Below are positions 34,385-44,276 of a stretch of DNA of 54,001 bases, piece by piece. Under the pieces are notes generated by a model, which saw only the letters and a program-made list of their open reading frames with translations, was not told the origin of the DNA and ran no database searches. Each line of letters begins with the position of its first letter. Position 1 is the first letter of the stretch. Location of the stretch: contig JAEEIL010000020.1 in NCBI GenBank assembly GCA_016281355.1, positions 1-54,001 on the forward strand, read 5' to 3'. The stretch comes from Elusimicrobiaceae bacterium. GTDB taxonomy: Bacteria; Elusimicrobiota; Elusimicrobia; Elusimicrobiales; Elusimicrobiaceae. A program made the position numbers and the translations under genes.

Positions 34385-34483
34385 GTGATTGACTTTAAAG
34401 TATCGCATCTTGTATTACAAAACCATAAAAGCCAAATTAATAATAAAGCCGATAAGATTACCCGTAAGATTTCCTGTAAGTTA

Positions 34484-34512
34484 TTGACTTTATTTTTTTG
34501 TTATGTTAAAAT
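34484..34512 (+). promoter_or_regulatory. SigA-type promoter of the Fic gene
   Basis: TTGACT (34484-34489) and TAAAAT (34507-34512), spacing 17, followed by AAAGGAG and the Fic start codon. Confidence 0.85.
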
Positions 34513-34537
34513 TATTCCGTAGCAAAAAGGAGATAAA

Positions 34538-35524
34538 ATGGATAAATATATTCCGCCTTATGATATTACCGAAGAAATGCTTTCACTTACTTCGGAAATA
34601 ATGGAATTGCTTGGCGAACTTAAAAATATAAACGACCTTGAAAAATTGCCGAGACTTAGGAGAGTGAATAGGATAAAATCTATACACTCGTCGCTTGCGA
34701 TAGAGAATAACGTTCTTTCGTTAAGTCAGGTAACGGATGTTTTAGAAGGTAAAAGAGTTTTAGGACCGGAAGATGATATTATCGCCGTTAAAAACGCTTT
34801 TGAAATGTATAAACAAATCGAAGAGTTAGATCCGTTCTCTATTAAAGACTTGGAAAAAGCGCACGGGATAATGATGAAGGGGCTGGTAGAAGAAGCAGGA
34901 AAGATTAGGACTTCGCCCGTCGGCGTTATAAATAATAAAGGGCAAGTTATTCACGTCGCCCCGCAAGCGTCTATGGTAAACGGTCTGTTAACGCAGTTAT
35001 TTTCTTGGCTCAAAAACAGCAATGCTCAAATGCTTATTAAATCGAGCGTGTTCCACTATGAATTCGAGTTTATTCATCCTTTCTGCGACGGCAACGGCAG
35101 AATGGGAAGACTTTGGCAAACCGTACTGCTTGCGAGTTGGAAACCTATTTTTGAGTGGATACCGATAGAAAGCATAATTAAAGATAATCAGGACGAGTAC
35201 TATAAGGCGATAACGTTATCTACTTCGGAAGGAAAGTCAAATTGTTTTATCGTCTTTATGCTTAAAACCATAAAAGCGTCTTTACAGGATATTATAAAGG
35301 ATTCCAGAAATCATTATAACCATATAAACAATCAGATAACCGCGCTTATGGCGGTTATAGAAAGTTATCCTATGTCGCTTACGGAACTTATGGAAAAAGT
35401 CGGATTAAAGGACAGAGATACTTTCCGTAAAAATTATATACTACCTGCTATCGAAGCAGGTTTAATCGGTATGACCGAACCAGACAAACCGAGAAGTAAA
35501 AATCAAAAATATTTTAAGATTTAG
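34538..35524 (+). CDS. Fic-family protein AMPylase with winged-helix C-terminus
   Basis: 328 residues. The active-site motif HPFCDGNGRMGR spans 180-191 (H180 catalytic). An N-terminal inhibitory helix motif S52-LAI-E56-N57 fits the (S/T)xxxE(G/N) rule of class II Fic proteins, so the enzyme should be self-inhibited until triggered. Residues about 265-328 form a winged-helix domain (MSLTELMEKVGLKDRDTFRKNYI). Fic enzymes transfer AMP to target hydroxyls. It has its own promoter and AAGGAG site and lies alone at the left end of element B. Confidence 0.9.
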   Translation: MDKYIPPYDITEEMLSLTSEIMELLGELKNINDLEKLPRLRRVNRIKSIHSSLAIENNVLSLSQVTDVLEGKRVLGPEDDIIAVKNAFEMYKQIEELDPFSIKDLEKAHGIMMKGLVEEAGKIRTSPVGVINNKGQVIHVAPQASMVNGLLTQLFSWLKNSNAQMLIKSSVFHYEFEFIHPFCDGNGRMGRLWQTVLLASWKPIFEWIPIESIIKDNQDEYYKAITLSTSEGKSNCFIVFMLKTIKASLQDIIKDSRNHYNHINNQITALMAVIESYPMSLTELMEKVGLKDRDTFRKNYILPAIEAGLIGMTEPDKPRSKNQKYFKI

Positions 35525-35600
35525 GAAAACAGGATTAACCGTGTTATGGTGGTAAAGTGAACAGTGAAGTTTTTTCAGAAGACTTTTTAGGAGAAAATAA

Positions 35601-36221
35601 ATGTTTGATTATGTATACGATAAGCAGGAGTTAAAGGAATTAAAAAGCGCCTGCGAAACAATTATCAAAAATGTCCAGCAGAGTTGGCTCAAAGATTACT
35701 TTACTTTTCAATTTATTTTAATCGGAAGCGGAAGTAATAACCTTATCACCCAAAACGGAGAAAATGGTGAGTTCGATTTGGACTATAATTTTATTTTGCA
35801 AAAAGACAGGCAAGGACTTATAAACAACCCGAAACAAATAAAAGAATTGTTTATTAAAGCGTTCAATGAAACCAATCCCGATTTGGGGTTTAAACCTGCG
35901 GAAAATTCTACTTCGGTGATTACGTCGAAGTTGATTTATGGAAATCGCTTACATTTTTCTTTCGATGTTGCCATTATGTGCGAAGGAAATAACGGAAATT
36001 ATTTGAAAATTGTTCACAATAACACAACACAACAATACTATTGGAACGAAGTGCGTCACTCGCGCAATTATCAAACTAAAATAAAGGCAATAAAGGATGC
36101 TGGGAAATGGAATGAATTGCGTGAAAGGTATCTTGAATTGAAGAATTATTATTTATCAAGACAAGAAGATATTGCATCGTTTTCGATATTAATACAAGCG
36201 ATAAACGAAATTTGCAAATAG
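35601..36221 (+). CDS. Nucleotidyltransferase-fold protein (NTase of an NTase/HEPN pair)
   Basis: 206 residues. GSGSNNLITQNGENGEFDLDYNF gives the NTase pattern GS...DxD (D-L-D), and FSFDVAIM supplies the third acidic residue. The size and context fit MNT-like antitoxins that AMPylate HEPN toxins, but the larger loop between GS and DxD also resembles OAS/CD-NTase-type enzymes. The partner HEPN gene starts 7 bases after its stop. AGGAG precedes the start. Confidence 0.7.
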   Translation: MFDYVYDKQELKELKSACETIIKNVQQSWLKDYFTFQFILIGSGSNNLITQNGENGEFDLDYNFILQKDRQGLINNPKQIKELFIKAFNETNPDLGFKPAENSTSVITSKLIYGNRLHFSFDVAIMCEGNNGNYLKIVHNNTTQQYYWNEVRHSRNYQTKIKAIKDAGKWNELRERYLELKNYYLSRQEDIASFSILIQAINEICK

Positions 36222-36228
36222 ACCTATT

Positions 36229-36918
36229 ATGACATACGAAAAGTTTTGGAACAAGATAAAAATAACCGAAACAGAGAAAGAAAAGTCGATTTATTATCTT
36301 CGATACCGTGGTGTTGACGAACATGATCATGTTCGTCAACATTTGGAAAGCCTATCTGGTGAAAAAGTCTCTTATGCCGAAATTGCAACCGCTTTTCGAT
36401 ATGATAAACGGATACGACGTGTTCTATATAAATATATCGGGTTGTTGGAAGAAAGCATTCGGGCTTATATCTCGAATAAATATAGCGATAGAATTAATCA
36501 TATAAAGTGTTCTGCTCCAATGAAAACCAATCTTAACAAGTTCGGCACACTCTCGACGGCTTTATCAGAGTTGACGTTTTATCAATTAATAACACAAGTA
36601 CTAATGCTTTCTGAAACGGATAAAAAAGAAGTATTCGTTAATTATATAAAACCAAATGATTTATATGCAGTTGTCGCATTGAGAAACGAAGTGAGTCATA
36701 ATCGCTTTTTGTTGGATAACAAGAATTTGAAGAAATGTAGTGTCGGCGACGGAAATGGCTCTTTGTGGACGAATATCATAAATCTAAAAAACTGTTTACC
36801 AGAGCCATTCAGGATGCAATTCGCAATAGATATAAACGATTGCGCAAAAGAAGGTAGAATAGATTATTTAAATCAAACTCAATGGGTATTGATAGATGGG
36901 TTAATCGTAAAAATTTAA
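36229..36918 (+). CDS. Abi-like HEPN RNase protein
   Basis: 229 residues, helical. The N-terminal part matches Abi_2 (AbiD/F)-type proteins (YLRYRGVDEHDHVRQHLES, FRYDKRIRRVLYKYIGLLEESIRAYI) and VVALRNEVSHNRFLL holds the HEPN RX4H signature (R-N-E-V-S-H). Likely an abortive-infection RNase or toxin held by the NTase just upstream. An overlapping frame at 36308 is a shadow. Confidence 0.75.
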   Translation: MTYEKFWNKIKITETEKEKSIYYLRYRGVDEHDHVRQHLESLSGEKVSYAEIATAFRYDKRIRRVLYKYIGLLEESIRAYISNKYSDRINHIKCSAPMKTNLNKFGTLSTALSELTFYQLITQVLMLSETDKKEVFVNYIKPNDLYAVVALRNEVSHNRFLLDNKNLKKCSVGDGNGSLWTNIINLKNCLPEPFRMQFAIDINDCAKEGRIDYLNQTQWVLIDGLIVKI

Positions 36919-37024
36919 CGAAGTTTTATAGTATCTTTTTTTGAGAAAGCAAGAAATAAAAATTTTTAAATATGACTGATATTATCATATTTAGTATTTT
37001 ATAATAGAATGCGGGAGAAGTATT

Positions 37025-40000
37025 ATGGCATCAATTATAGATAATAGAAACAAAACGATGTTGGAATCGTTAAAAAACACGTTAAAGCAAGCCGAAAGCG
37101 TAGATATATTAACGGCGTTCTTTTACTTTTCAGGCTTCAACGCTCTTGCGGAAGAATTAAGAGATAAAAAAATACGTATTTTAGTTGGTTGCACTATTGA
37201 TCCAAACGCAATAAGCGAACTCTGTAATGCGGTAAAAAATAATCCAGACGAAGAATTGAGTTCTTATTCTGTTCGTGGCTATAACAATTTAAACAATTCT
37301 CAAAAGAAAAACAACTATATCAACAGTTTTATAGATTTATTTAATAAATCTTCTTTGGCGGACGAGTTTGATTCGACTGAAAATCAAGCGATTTTCAAGA
37401 TGTTTTTGGAAAAAATCAAAAACGGGACATTGGAAATACGTTTAACTGCGAGACAGGATCATAGCAAATTTTATGTAATTACCAACAAATATGAATATTC
37501 TTGCTTCGGCGACCAAAAAGGCGTGGTATTTATGGGCTCGTCGAATTTTACATATAACGGACTACTTGGTCAAGGCGAGATGAATGAGCGTTTTAGCGAC
37601 AACGTAAAATACGACGAATATGAAGATAAATTTGAAAGTTTATGGAACGACAGCAAAGCAATAGATATATGCGTAAAAGATGGCAATAAAGATTTTGAAA
37701 CCGAGTTAAAAAAGAAGCTTTGGATTTTTGCAAAGCCTTCGCCATATCATATTTACGCACGTATATTATATGAATTGTATAATTCTATCGACCAAAACAG
37801 CGTTACTACTCCGTCGGAAATAACGAACGGGAAATTTGCTAATTTCAAATATCAATTAGACGCTATTAAATACGGTGTTGATTGTATAAATAAAAACAAC
37901 GGCGTAATTATTGCCGACGTTGTTGGTCTTGGTAAATCAATTATAGCGTCGGCGATTGCGTATAATCTTGATATACATAAAACGGTAGTTATTGCGCCGC
38001 CGCACCTTGTTGAGCAATGGGAAGATTATCAGCAAGATTTCGGACTTCGGGGTGTAAAAGTTTGTAGTAGCGGAAGAATCGAAGATTTATACAATGACTA
38101 TGCCGATGATCCCGATCCTATTTTGTATGTTATTGATGAGGCGCACCGATATAGAAACGAATTAAGTGAAAGTTATCAGTGGCTGCACCAACTGACGCGG
38201 TCTAATGCGGAAAATAAAGTTATTTTGCTTACGGCAACTCCATATAATAACCGCCCGCAAGACTTATTTGCGCTTGTAAAATTATTCCAGACTCCGAGTA
38301 GATCCACCATAAATTCTGTGGATAATTTAAGCGCGCGTTTTCACGAATTGATAACGAGATACAACAAACTCGAAAAAGAAGGTAAAAGAAACTTTACCGA
38401 AGAAATCAAAACCGAACTTGACAAGTTGAGCGGCGAGTTAAGAGTGCTGATTGATCCCGTAATTATTCGTCGTAGTCGTCTTGATTTGCAGGAAATAAAA
38501 GAATACGCCGAAGATTTAAGATTGCAAAATATTCACTTTCCGGAAGTTGTCGGTCCGAATTTAATAGAATACGATTTAGGCGGAATACGAGAATTATATC
38601 TTGATACACTTGAAAAATTAAGTAATCAATTTATTTGCGCCCGTTATAATCCTTCGGCGTATTTAATTGATCCGGAAGGATTTAATGAAAAATACGGCGA
38701 GTTGTTCAATGAAATTAACATCCAGCAATTTCAAGGCAACTTGGCGCAGTTTATAAAGAGATTGCTCGTTATGCGTTTTGAAAGTTCAAAAGCGGCTTTC
38801 AAGTCAACGCTTAACAGTTTGCTAACTTCTTACGAAAATATTAAAAAATGGTGGGATAAGGGTTACGTTCCGATTAAGAAAAGCGGATATTTGCCCGATC
38901 CCAACGGAGAAGAAATACAGGAAACTTTCGACGCAATCAATAATATAGCGGACGAGCCTATCGACGTTGATAAAATTAAGAAAAAAGCTATTCCTTTTGC
39001 AAAAAATCTGTTTAAGGAAGAATTTATCGTTGCCGTGGAGAACGATGTAAAATTACTTAGCGGAATTTATCATAATTGGTTTACGTCTGATAGCGTGGGA
39101 GAAGATCCGAAATACAATGAAATAAGCAAGCAGATTAAAAACAATCTTTCCGACAATTCTGCCCGTAAAATAGTTGTTTTCTCATCTTTCGCCGATACTG
39201 CCGAATATGTTAAAGCACGGCTCGAAGAAGACGGTTTCCGTGCATTATTATATACGGGTAAAGCGTCCAGCATTGACCGCAACGTCGTTAAAGCCAATTT
39301 TGACGCATCGTATAAGGCGGCGGAGCAATTAAATGATTACGATATTATCGTCGCGACCGATGCGTTGAGCGAAGGTTTTAACTTAAACCGTGCTGGAATT
39401 ATTATAAACTACGATATTCCGTATAACCCGACGAGAGTTGTTCAAAGAATAGGTCGTATCAACCGTATCAATAAAAAGATGTTTGATAAAATTTATATCT
39501 ATAACTTTTTCCCGACCGATATCGGCGAACAAAATACACTTATTAAGGGCATTTCCACTTTAAAAATGTTCCTTATCAATAATATCGTCGGTAGCGATAC
39601 GAAAACGCTTACGCCGGACGAAACGTTGCAAAGTTATTTCAAAAAACAATATGATGACGCTAACGCCGAGAACAGCGAAAAGAGTTGGGACGTTGATTTC
39701 CGCAATGATTATAATGCAATAAAGTATAACGTCAGATTTATTGACGAAACGTTAAAAATCCCCGAAAGGGCAAGAATTGTTCGCAAAGATAAATCCGTTC
39801 CTTGCGCCATCTCGTTTGCAAAGCGTGGAAATAATACGTTGTTTGCATTGGCAAGCCCGTATAAAGATAAAGCGGAAATAGTTCCGCCCGAAAAAGTTTT
39901 GACGTTATTCAAAGCCGATCCGGAAGAAAAAAGTTTTGATTACGACGAAGCGTTAGATAAAAAGTTTGCTATTTTGCGTGACGAAATTCGTAAACCGTAT

Positions 40001-40318
40001 CCCAAAATCAAACTCGATAAACGTAAGGGCGAGGCAATCGATAATCTTGAAAAACTTTCAGTTGCTTGTCCCGCGGAAAAGGATTATATAGCGGACTTAC
40101 TTGACGTGATCAAAACTTATGACGATTTAAGTGACGGCGAATTAAAATATCTTGCGAAAATCGTCGTAAAGAAGAGCGGCGCAGATGAAACCGTTAAAGA
40201 ATTAAAAGAAAAAATACCCGTCAATTACATTATCCAGATAAAACGAAAAGTGGAAAGCATTGACGCACAGACCGAAATCATTATGTTCACGGAGGACTTG
40301 AGAAGTGATAACGCTTGA
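37025..40318 (+). CDS. PLD nuclease-SNF2 helicase fusion
   Basis: 1097 residues. A phospholipase-D-type nuclease domain (about 1-230) with H146/K148 (HSKFYVI) and GSSNF (171-175); then SNF2 helicase: motif I VVGLGKS (G301, K304), motif II DEAH (D371), LTATPYNNRP, and helicase C motifs VFSSF, VATDALSEGFN and RIGRINRINK (near 810). The architecture suggests an ATP-driven DNA translocase with a metal-independent nuclease, as in restriction-type systems including DISARM-related sets. It overlaps the methyltransferase gene by 14 bases, so the two are co-translated. The ribosome binding site is GGGAGAAG. Confidence 0.85.
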   Translation: MASIIDNRNKTMLESLKNTLKQAESVDILTAFFYFSGFNALAEELRDKKIRILVGCTIDPNAISELCNAVKNNPDEELSSYSVRGYNNLNNSQKKNNYINSFIDLFNKSSLADEFDSTENQAIFKMFLEKIKNGTLEIRLTARQDHSKFYVITNKYEYSCFGDQKGVVFMGSSNFTYNGLLGQGEMNERFSDNVKYDEYEDKFESLWNDSKAIDICVKDGNKDFETELKKKLWIFAKPSPYHIYARILYELYNSIDQNSVTTPSEITNGKFANFKYQLDAIKYGVDCINKNNGVIIADVVGLGKSIIASAIAYNLDIHKTVVIAPPHLVEQWEDYQQDFGLRGVKVCSSGRIEDLYNDYADDPDPILYVIDEAHRYRNELSESYQWLHQLTRSNAENKVILLTATPYNNRPQDLFALVKLFQTPSRSTINSVDNLSARFHELITRYNKLEKEGKRNFTEEIKTELDKLSGELRVLIDPVIIRRSRLDLQEIKEYAEDLRLQNIHFPEVVGPNLIEYDLGGIRELYLDTLEKLSNQFICARYNPSAYLIDPEGFNEKYGELFNEINIQQFQGNLAQFIKRLLVMRFESSKAAFKSTLNSLLTSYENIKKWWDKGYVPIKKSGYLPDPNGEEIQETFDAINNIADEPIDVDKIKKKAIPFAKNLFKEEFIVAVENDVKLLSGIYHNWFTSDSVGEDPKYNEISKQIKNNLSDNSARKIVVFSSFADTAEYVKARLEEDGFRALLYTGKASSIDRNVVKANFDASYKAAEQLNDYDIIVATDALSEGFNLNRAGIIINYDIPYNPTRVVQRIGRINRINKKMFDKIYIYNFFPTDIGEQNTLIKGISTLKMFLINNIVGSDTKTLTPDETLQSYFKKQYDDANAENSEKSWDVDFRNDYNAIKYNVRFIDETLKIPERARIVRKDKSVPCAISFAKRGNNTLFALASPYKDKAEIVPPEKVLTLFKADPEEKSFDYDEALDKKFAILRDEIRKPYPKIKLDKRKGEAIDNLEKLSVACPAEKDYIADLLDVIKTYDDLSDGELKYLAKIVVKKSGADETVKELKEKIPVNYIIQIKRKVESIDAQTEIIMFTEDLRSDNA

Positions 40319-43300
40319 AGAGGCGAGAGAAATTCTTGCGAAAGAATACCATATAGATAACTTTACGTATCTTGTCAAAGATTTGTTGTTGCCGGACTTT
40401 GCCGGCGATAAGCACGCTGTCGAATTTAATAACGGCATATTCACTTCTGTTACGCAGTTGGGCGATTCTTCCGCTTGCGATTTAAGTGTTTTTGAAGTTG
40501 TTCTAGCGGACGGCGCGCAAAACCGCCGTGTGGCTATTACGCAGGAAATGTTCAAAATCCTTCGTGGACTTCGTGTAAATAACGCCATTGTCGCTTTTGC
40601 AAATGCGGATAAGCGCAATTATCGTATCTCTCTTTTAACGAGTAAATACGAGTATAACGGTGAGAAAATCGTAAAAGTTCTTTCTAATCCGCGTCGTTAT
40701 TCGTATAGCCTTGGGATAGGTACGAAAACCAAAACCGCTTATAAGTTTTTGATTGCAAAAGGCAAAGTCGCCGACCTTAACGAACTTATTAACCGTTTCT
40801 CAGTAGAAGTCGTAAACAAACAATTCTATGCCGAAATAGCCACGAGTTTTACCGAACTTGTCGGTGGCGAGCGCGATGGCAAAACTTACGAAAAACTGCT
40901 TAATCTCCACGGTACTGTCGATCATAACAAGTATGCCGAGTTCGGCGTGCGCCTTATCGGTCGAATAATGTTCTGTTGGTTTTTGCGTGAAAAACGTAGC
41001 GAAAACAATATTCCGCTTGTCCCCGACGATATGCTTGCACTCGACACGATAAACGGAAAAGCAAATTATTATCACGACGTTTTAGAACCGCTTTTCTTTG
41101 AACTTCTTAATACTCCGCATAAAAAACGTAAAGCATGTTTTAATGCCGATTATTACAAATTGATTCCTTATCTTAACGGCGGTCTGTTCAGCCCGCATAC
41201 TGACGACAGATACAAATTCGATCCCGTCAATAATTGCGGACAATACGGCGTTGTAACTATCCCTAACGAGTGGTTTATAAAACTTTACAATACGTTAGGT
41301 CAATACAACTTTACCGTGGATGAAAACACCGCTTACGATATAGAACTTTCTATCGATCCCGAAATGCTCGGTAGGATTTTTGAAAACTTGCTTGCGGAAA
41401 TCAACCCAGAAACGGGCGAAAATGCAAAGAAAAGCACGGGCAGTTTCTATACGCCCCGTGATATCGTCGATTATATGGTCGATAGCAGTCTTTGCGAATA
41501 CTTAAAAACCAAAACGGGCATTGACGAAATCAAATTGAACGCCCTTATCAGCTATTCAAAAGAAGATGACGATTTAGCCGTATTCGATGCAAATGAGAAG
41601 AAAAAACTTATCGACGCATTATACACCGTTACCGTTCTCGATCCCGCTTGCGGTTCGGGCGCGTTTCCTATCGGTATGCTACAAAAAGTAGTTTACGTTT
41701 TACAGGAACTCGATCCCGACGCAAATCTTTGGTTTGATAAAGCGACCGAAAACGTCGGCATACTTTTACGAAAGGAATTTGAAAAGAAGTTTAACGCCGG
41801 CTCGCTTAACTATATACGTAAATTAAGCGTTATCCAGAATTCTATCTTCGGTATCGATATTCAACCTATTGCAGTCGAAATTTCCCGCCTGCGCTGTTTC
41901 CTGTCGCTCATTATTGAAGAAAAAGTCGATGATACCGAAGAAAACCGCGGTATTAACCCGTTGCCCAACTTGGATTTTAAGTTTATTATCGCAAATTCGC
42001 TTATTACTTTGGACAACACAACTCAGTTATCTATATTTGAAAATCAAGATCACATCAAGAAATTGAAAGATATAAGAGAAGAATATTTCAATGCGGATAG
42101 CGAACGCCGCACGGAATTGAAACTCGAATTTTTGCAAGTTCAGCAAGATATGTTGTTGAATACTATCGCCAACTATCAAAAACAGGCGTCCGCGCGTTAT
42201 CAGCAACTTTCCGAATGGAAACCTTTTGAAAATAAGGCGACTTCTTGGTTTGATCCCGAATGGATGTTCGGCATCAAAGACGGTTTTGATATTGTTATCG
42301 GTAACCCACCATATATTTCAACAAAAGAAATATCGGCGAGTGATAAAAAATTATATGAAGAGAGTTTAGGGTTTACTGATGATACATATTATTTGTTTAC
42401 ATATAAAGGACTTCAACTCATTAAGCAGAATGGAAATTTAAACTATATTATTCCAAAGACATTTTGGACAACCCAAACAAAGCGAGGCATGAGAGATTTA
42501 TTATTGCAAAGGAAAGTCTCATATATTTTTGACACTGCAAATCCTTTTGAATCTGTAATGGTAGATACATGCATTATTCAAGTAATAAATCAGGAGTATG
42601 AACCTAACAACAATATTTTGTTTTTAGATGGCAGCAAAAACTTGTCTTGCCCGAACAAGTTTTTAATATCACAAGACAAATATATAAATATGCAAAATTC
42701 TGTAATATTTAAACCAACAGAATATAATTTGAAAATCGTTGATAAGCTTGGCAAAAAAGTTAAAGTTTTATATGATACTTGGTGGGATTCGATAAAAACC
42801 TCAAAAGATATCGAAAAAAACAAAGCAAAACTCGAAAAATATAGGGCATCCTTAAAGCCAGGAGATATTGCGTTGTTAGGATGTCTTACAGAGGGCGGGC
42901 AAGGTTTAGCGACTGCAAATAATGGTAAATATATAGCTGTTAGAAGAAAAACAAAATGGGCAAATAATATAGTTGTTTCAAGACCAATAAAGTTAAAAGA
43001 AGCAATTAAGAAATACCATATTGACCTGAATGATCTAAAACCATATAATTCACCCGATGAATTATTTGAAAATAGTAATGAAAAAGAAATTGATAGGATA
43101 TTTGATTATTTGAAGGGCAAATACGGTAGAGATATTTTTGGACAAGGGTATATTTATAGGATTATTGAAGACGAAGAATTGGCTGACATCTCTAGTTTAA
43201 CAACAGACGAAAAAGAAAATGGTATCGAAGAAAATAAAAAATACTATGTTCCTTATGATAAAGGCGATAAAGATGGTAATAGGTGGTATTTAGAAACTCC

Positions 43301-43775
43301 ATTTGCTATTGCTTGGTCTAAATCAAACGTCCGTTTTTTAAAGACCGATCCCAAAGCAAGATATCAGGGATATCAGTTCTTTTTTAACGAGGGTTTTTGT
43401 TGGAGCGATATTAATACTACATTCTTAAAATGCAGATTAAAAAATAAAAGCATAAACGACGTAAAGAGTATGAGTTTATATGGCCTTTCTAATATGGTTC
43501 CAGAAAAATATATTATTTCTTTAATCAATTCATCATTTATAAGCTTTTATGTTGATTCTTTTGTTAACAATACGCAAACGTTTCAAATAAATGATGCAAG
43601 ACAATTACCCATAGTTATACCAAGTGCAGAACAGTTATCAAAAATTCTGTCTATTTTTGAAGATGCTGTTTTGTTAAAAAAAGAAGAATTCGATAACGGT
43701 ATAACCAATACAGCTAAATTAAATATTTTGCAAGAAAAACTTGACAATTTAGTATTAAACATCTATGGAATATAG
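40305..43775 (+). CDS. Eco57I-type adenine methyltransferase with invertible C-terminal specificity region
   Basis: 1156 residues. The N-terminal 400 are unassigned; the N6-adenine MTase core has motif I DPACGSG (from D446) and motif IV NPPY (667-670). The C-terminal part is a target-recognition region. At codons 1009-1014 the gene carries the 18-bp sequence CGTCCGTTTTTTAAAGAC, repeated inverted at 44200-44217; inversion would replace residues 1015-1156 with about 147 alternative residues now encoded on the minus strand. The frame is preserved across the crossover. It probably protects self DNA against the PLD-helicase; the switch would change sequence specificity. Confidence 0.85.
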   Translation: MITLEEAREILAKEYHIDNFTYLVKDLLLPDFAGDKHAVEFNNGIFTSVTQLGDSSACDLSVFEVVLADGAQNRRVAITQEMFKILRGLRVNNAIVAFANADKRNYRISLLTSKYEYNGEKIVKVLSNPRRYSYSLGIGTKTKTAYKFLIAKGKVADLNELINRFSVEVVNKQFYAEIATSFTELVGGERDGKTYEKLLNLHGTVDHNKYAEFGVRLIGRIMFCWFLREKRSENNIPLVPDDMLALDTINGKANYYHDVLEPLFFELLNTPHKKRKACFNADYYKLIPYLNGGLFSPHTDDRYKFDPVNNCGQYGVVTIPNEWFIKLYNTLGQYNFTVDENTAYDIELSIDPEMLGRIFENLLAEINPETGENAKKSTGSFYTPRDIVDYMVDSSLCEYLKTKTGIDEIKLNALISYSKEDDDLAVFDANEKKKLIDALYTVTVLDPACGSGAFPIGMLQKVVYVLQELDPDANLWFDKATENVGILLRKEFEKKFNAGSLNYIRKLSVIQNSIFGIDIQPIAVEISRLRCFLSLIIEEKVDDTEENRGINPLPNLDFKFIIANSLITLDNTTQLSIFENQDHIKKLKDIREEYFNADSERRTELKLEFLQVQQDMLLNTIANYQKQASARYQQLSEWKPFENKATSWFDPEWMFGIKDGFDIVIGNPPYISTKEISASDKKLYEESLGFTDDTYYLFTYKGLQLIKQNGNLNYIIPKTFWTTQTKRGMRDLLLQRKVSYIFDTANPFESVMVDTCIIQVINQEYEPNNNILFLDGSKNLSCPNKFLISQDKYINMQNSVIFKPTEYNLKIVDKLGKKVKVLYDTWWDSIKTSKDIEKNKAKLEKYRASLKPGDIALLGCLTEGGQGLATANNGKYIAVRRKTKWANNIVVSRPIKLKEAIKKYHIDLNDLKPYNSPDELFENSNEKEIDRIFDYLKGKYGRDIFGQGYIYRIIEDEELADISSLTTDEKENGIEENKKYYVPYDKGDKDGNRWYLETPFAIAWSKSNVRFLKTDPKARYQGYQFFFNEGFCWSDINTTFLKCRLKNKSINDVKSMSLYGLSNMVPEKYIISLINSSFISFYVDSFVNNTQTFQINDARQLPIVIPSAEQLSKILSIFEDAVLLKKEEFDNGITNTAKLNILQEKLDNLVLNIYGI
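43328..43345 (+). repeat. Inversion site, left copy (inside the MTase gene)
   Basis: CGTCCGTTTTTTAAAGAC, exactly inverted at 44200-44217. It lies in frame as V-R-F-L-K-T in both cassettes and has GTC...GAC half-site symmetry, as expected for a serine-recombinase site. Confidence 0.8.
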
Positions 43776-44174
43776 GGTTTTTACCAATTCGTCCATTTTA
43801 TTTTCTAAATTTAAAATTATAGAATTATCTATTGAGGTTTGTTTTTCTGCATAAATATTATTAAATAGTTCACATATTTGTTCTAATTGTTCTTTTGTGG
43901 GAATTATAATAGGTATCTGCCTTAAATCGTTTATTTGAATATTTACGGTACAATTAATAAATTCTCGATAGTAATCAAATAATAGGTTTGAATTTAAGAG
44001 CGAAACAAAGAAAGAATTAGGCAATTTTGTATTTGATATCAAAGACATAGAGCCTACATCATTTACAGATGCTTGTTTCAATTTCACTTTTAACAATCTT
44101 GCATTTGGATTTAAAAGATTATTCCAACAAAAACCCTCTTTAAAATAAAACTGTGGATTTCTCATAACGGGCAT
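43755..44174 (-). CDS. Silent alternative 3' cassette of the MTase gene
   Basis: A 139-codon reading frame on the minus strand, homologous to the MTase C-terminus: FYFKEGFCWNN aligns with FFFNEGFCWSD, VNDVGSMSL with INDVKSMSL, IQINDLRQIPIIIP with FQINDARQLPIVIP, and ELVKTLYSI with NLVLNIYGI. The open frame actually continues upstream to 44217 without a ribosome binding site (the first ATG, at 44172, follows GGAGAAGGA by chance or design), reading VRFLKT across the inversion core. It overlaps the active gene's end by 21 bases tail to tail. As it stands it is a promoterless fragment; after inversion it would become the expressed MTase end. Confidence 0.8.
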   Translation of the reverse strand: MPVMRNPQFYFKEGFCWNNLLNPNARLLKVKLKQASVNDVGSMSLISNTKLPNSFFVSLLNSNLLFDYYREFINCTVNIQINDLRQIPIIIPTKEQLEQICELFNNIYAEKQTSIDNSIILNLENKMDELVKTLYSIDV

Positions 44175-44199
44175 TCCTTCTCCTTTTTTCCCAGAATTA

Positions 44200-44217
44200 G
44201 TCTTTAAAAAACGGACG
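44200..44217 (-). repeat. Inversion site, right copy
   Basis: The reverse complement of 43328-43345. The segment between the two sites is 854 bp. The recombinase gene begins 59 bases to its right. Confidence 0.8.
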
Positions 44218-44276
44218 CTAAAATTATCCTAGTATTCGCTTTGGCTGTATAATTAATACACAAAGGAGAATACAAA

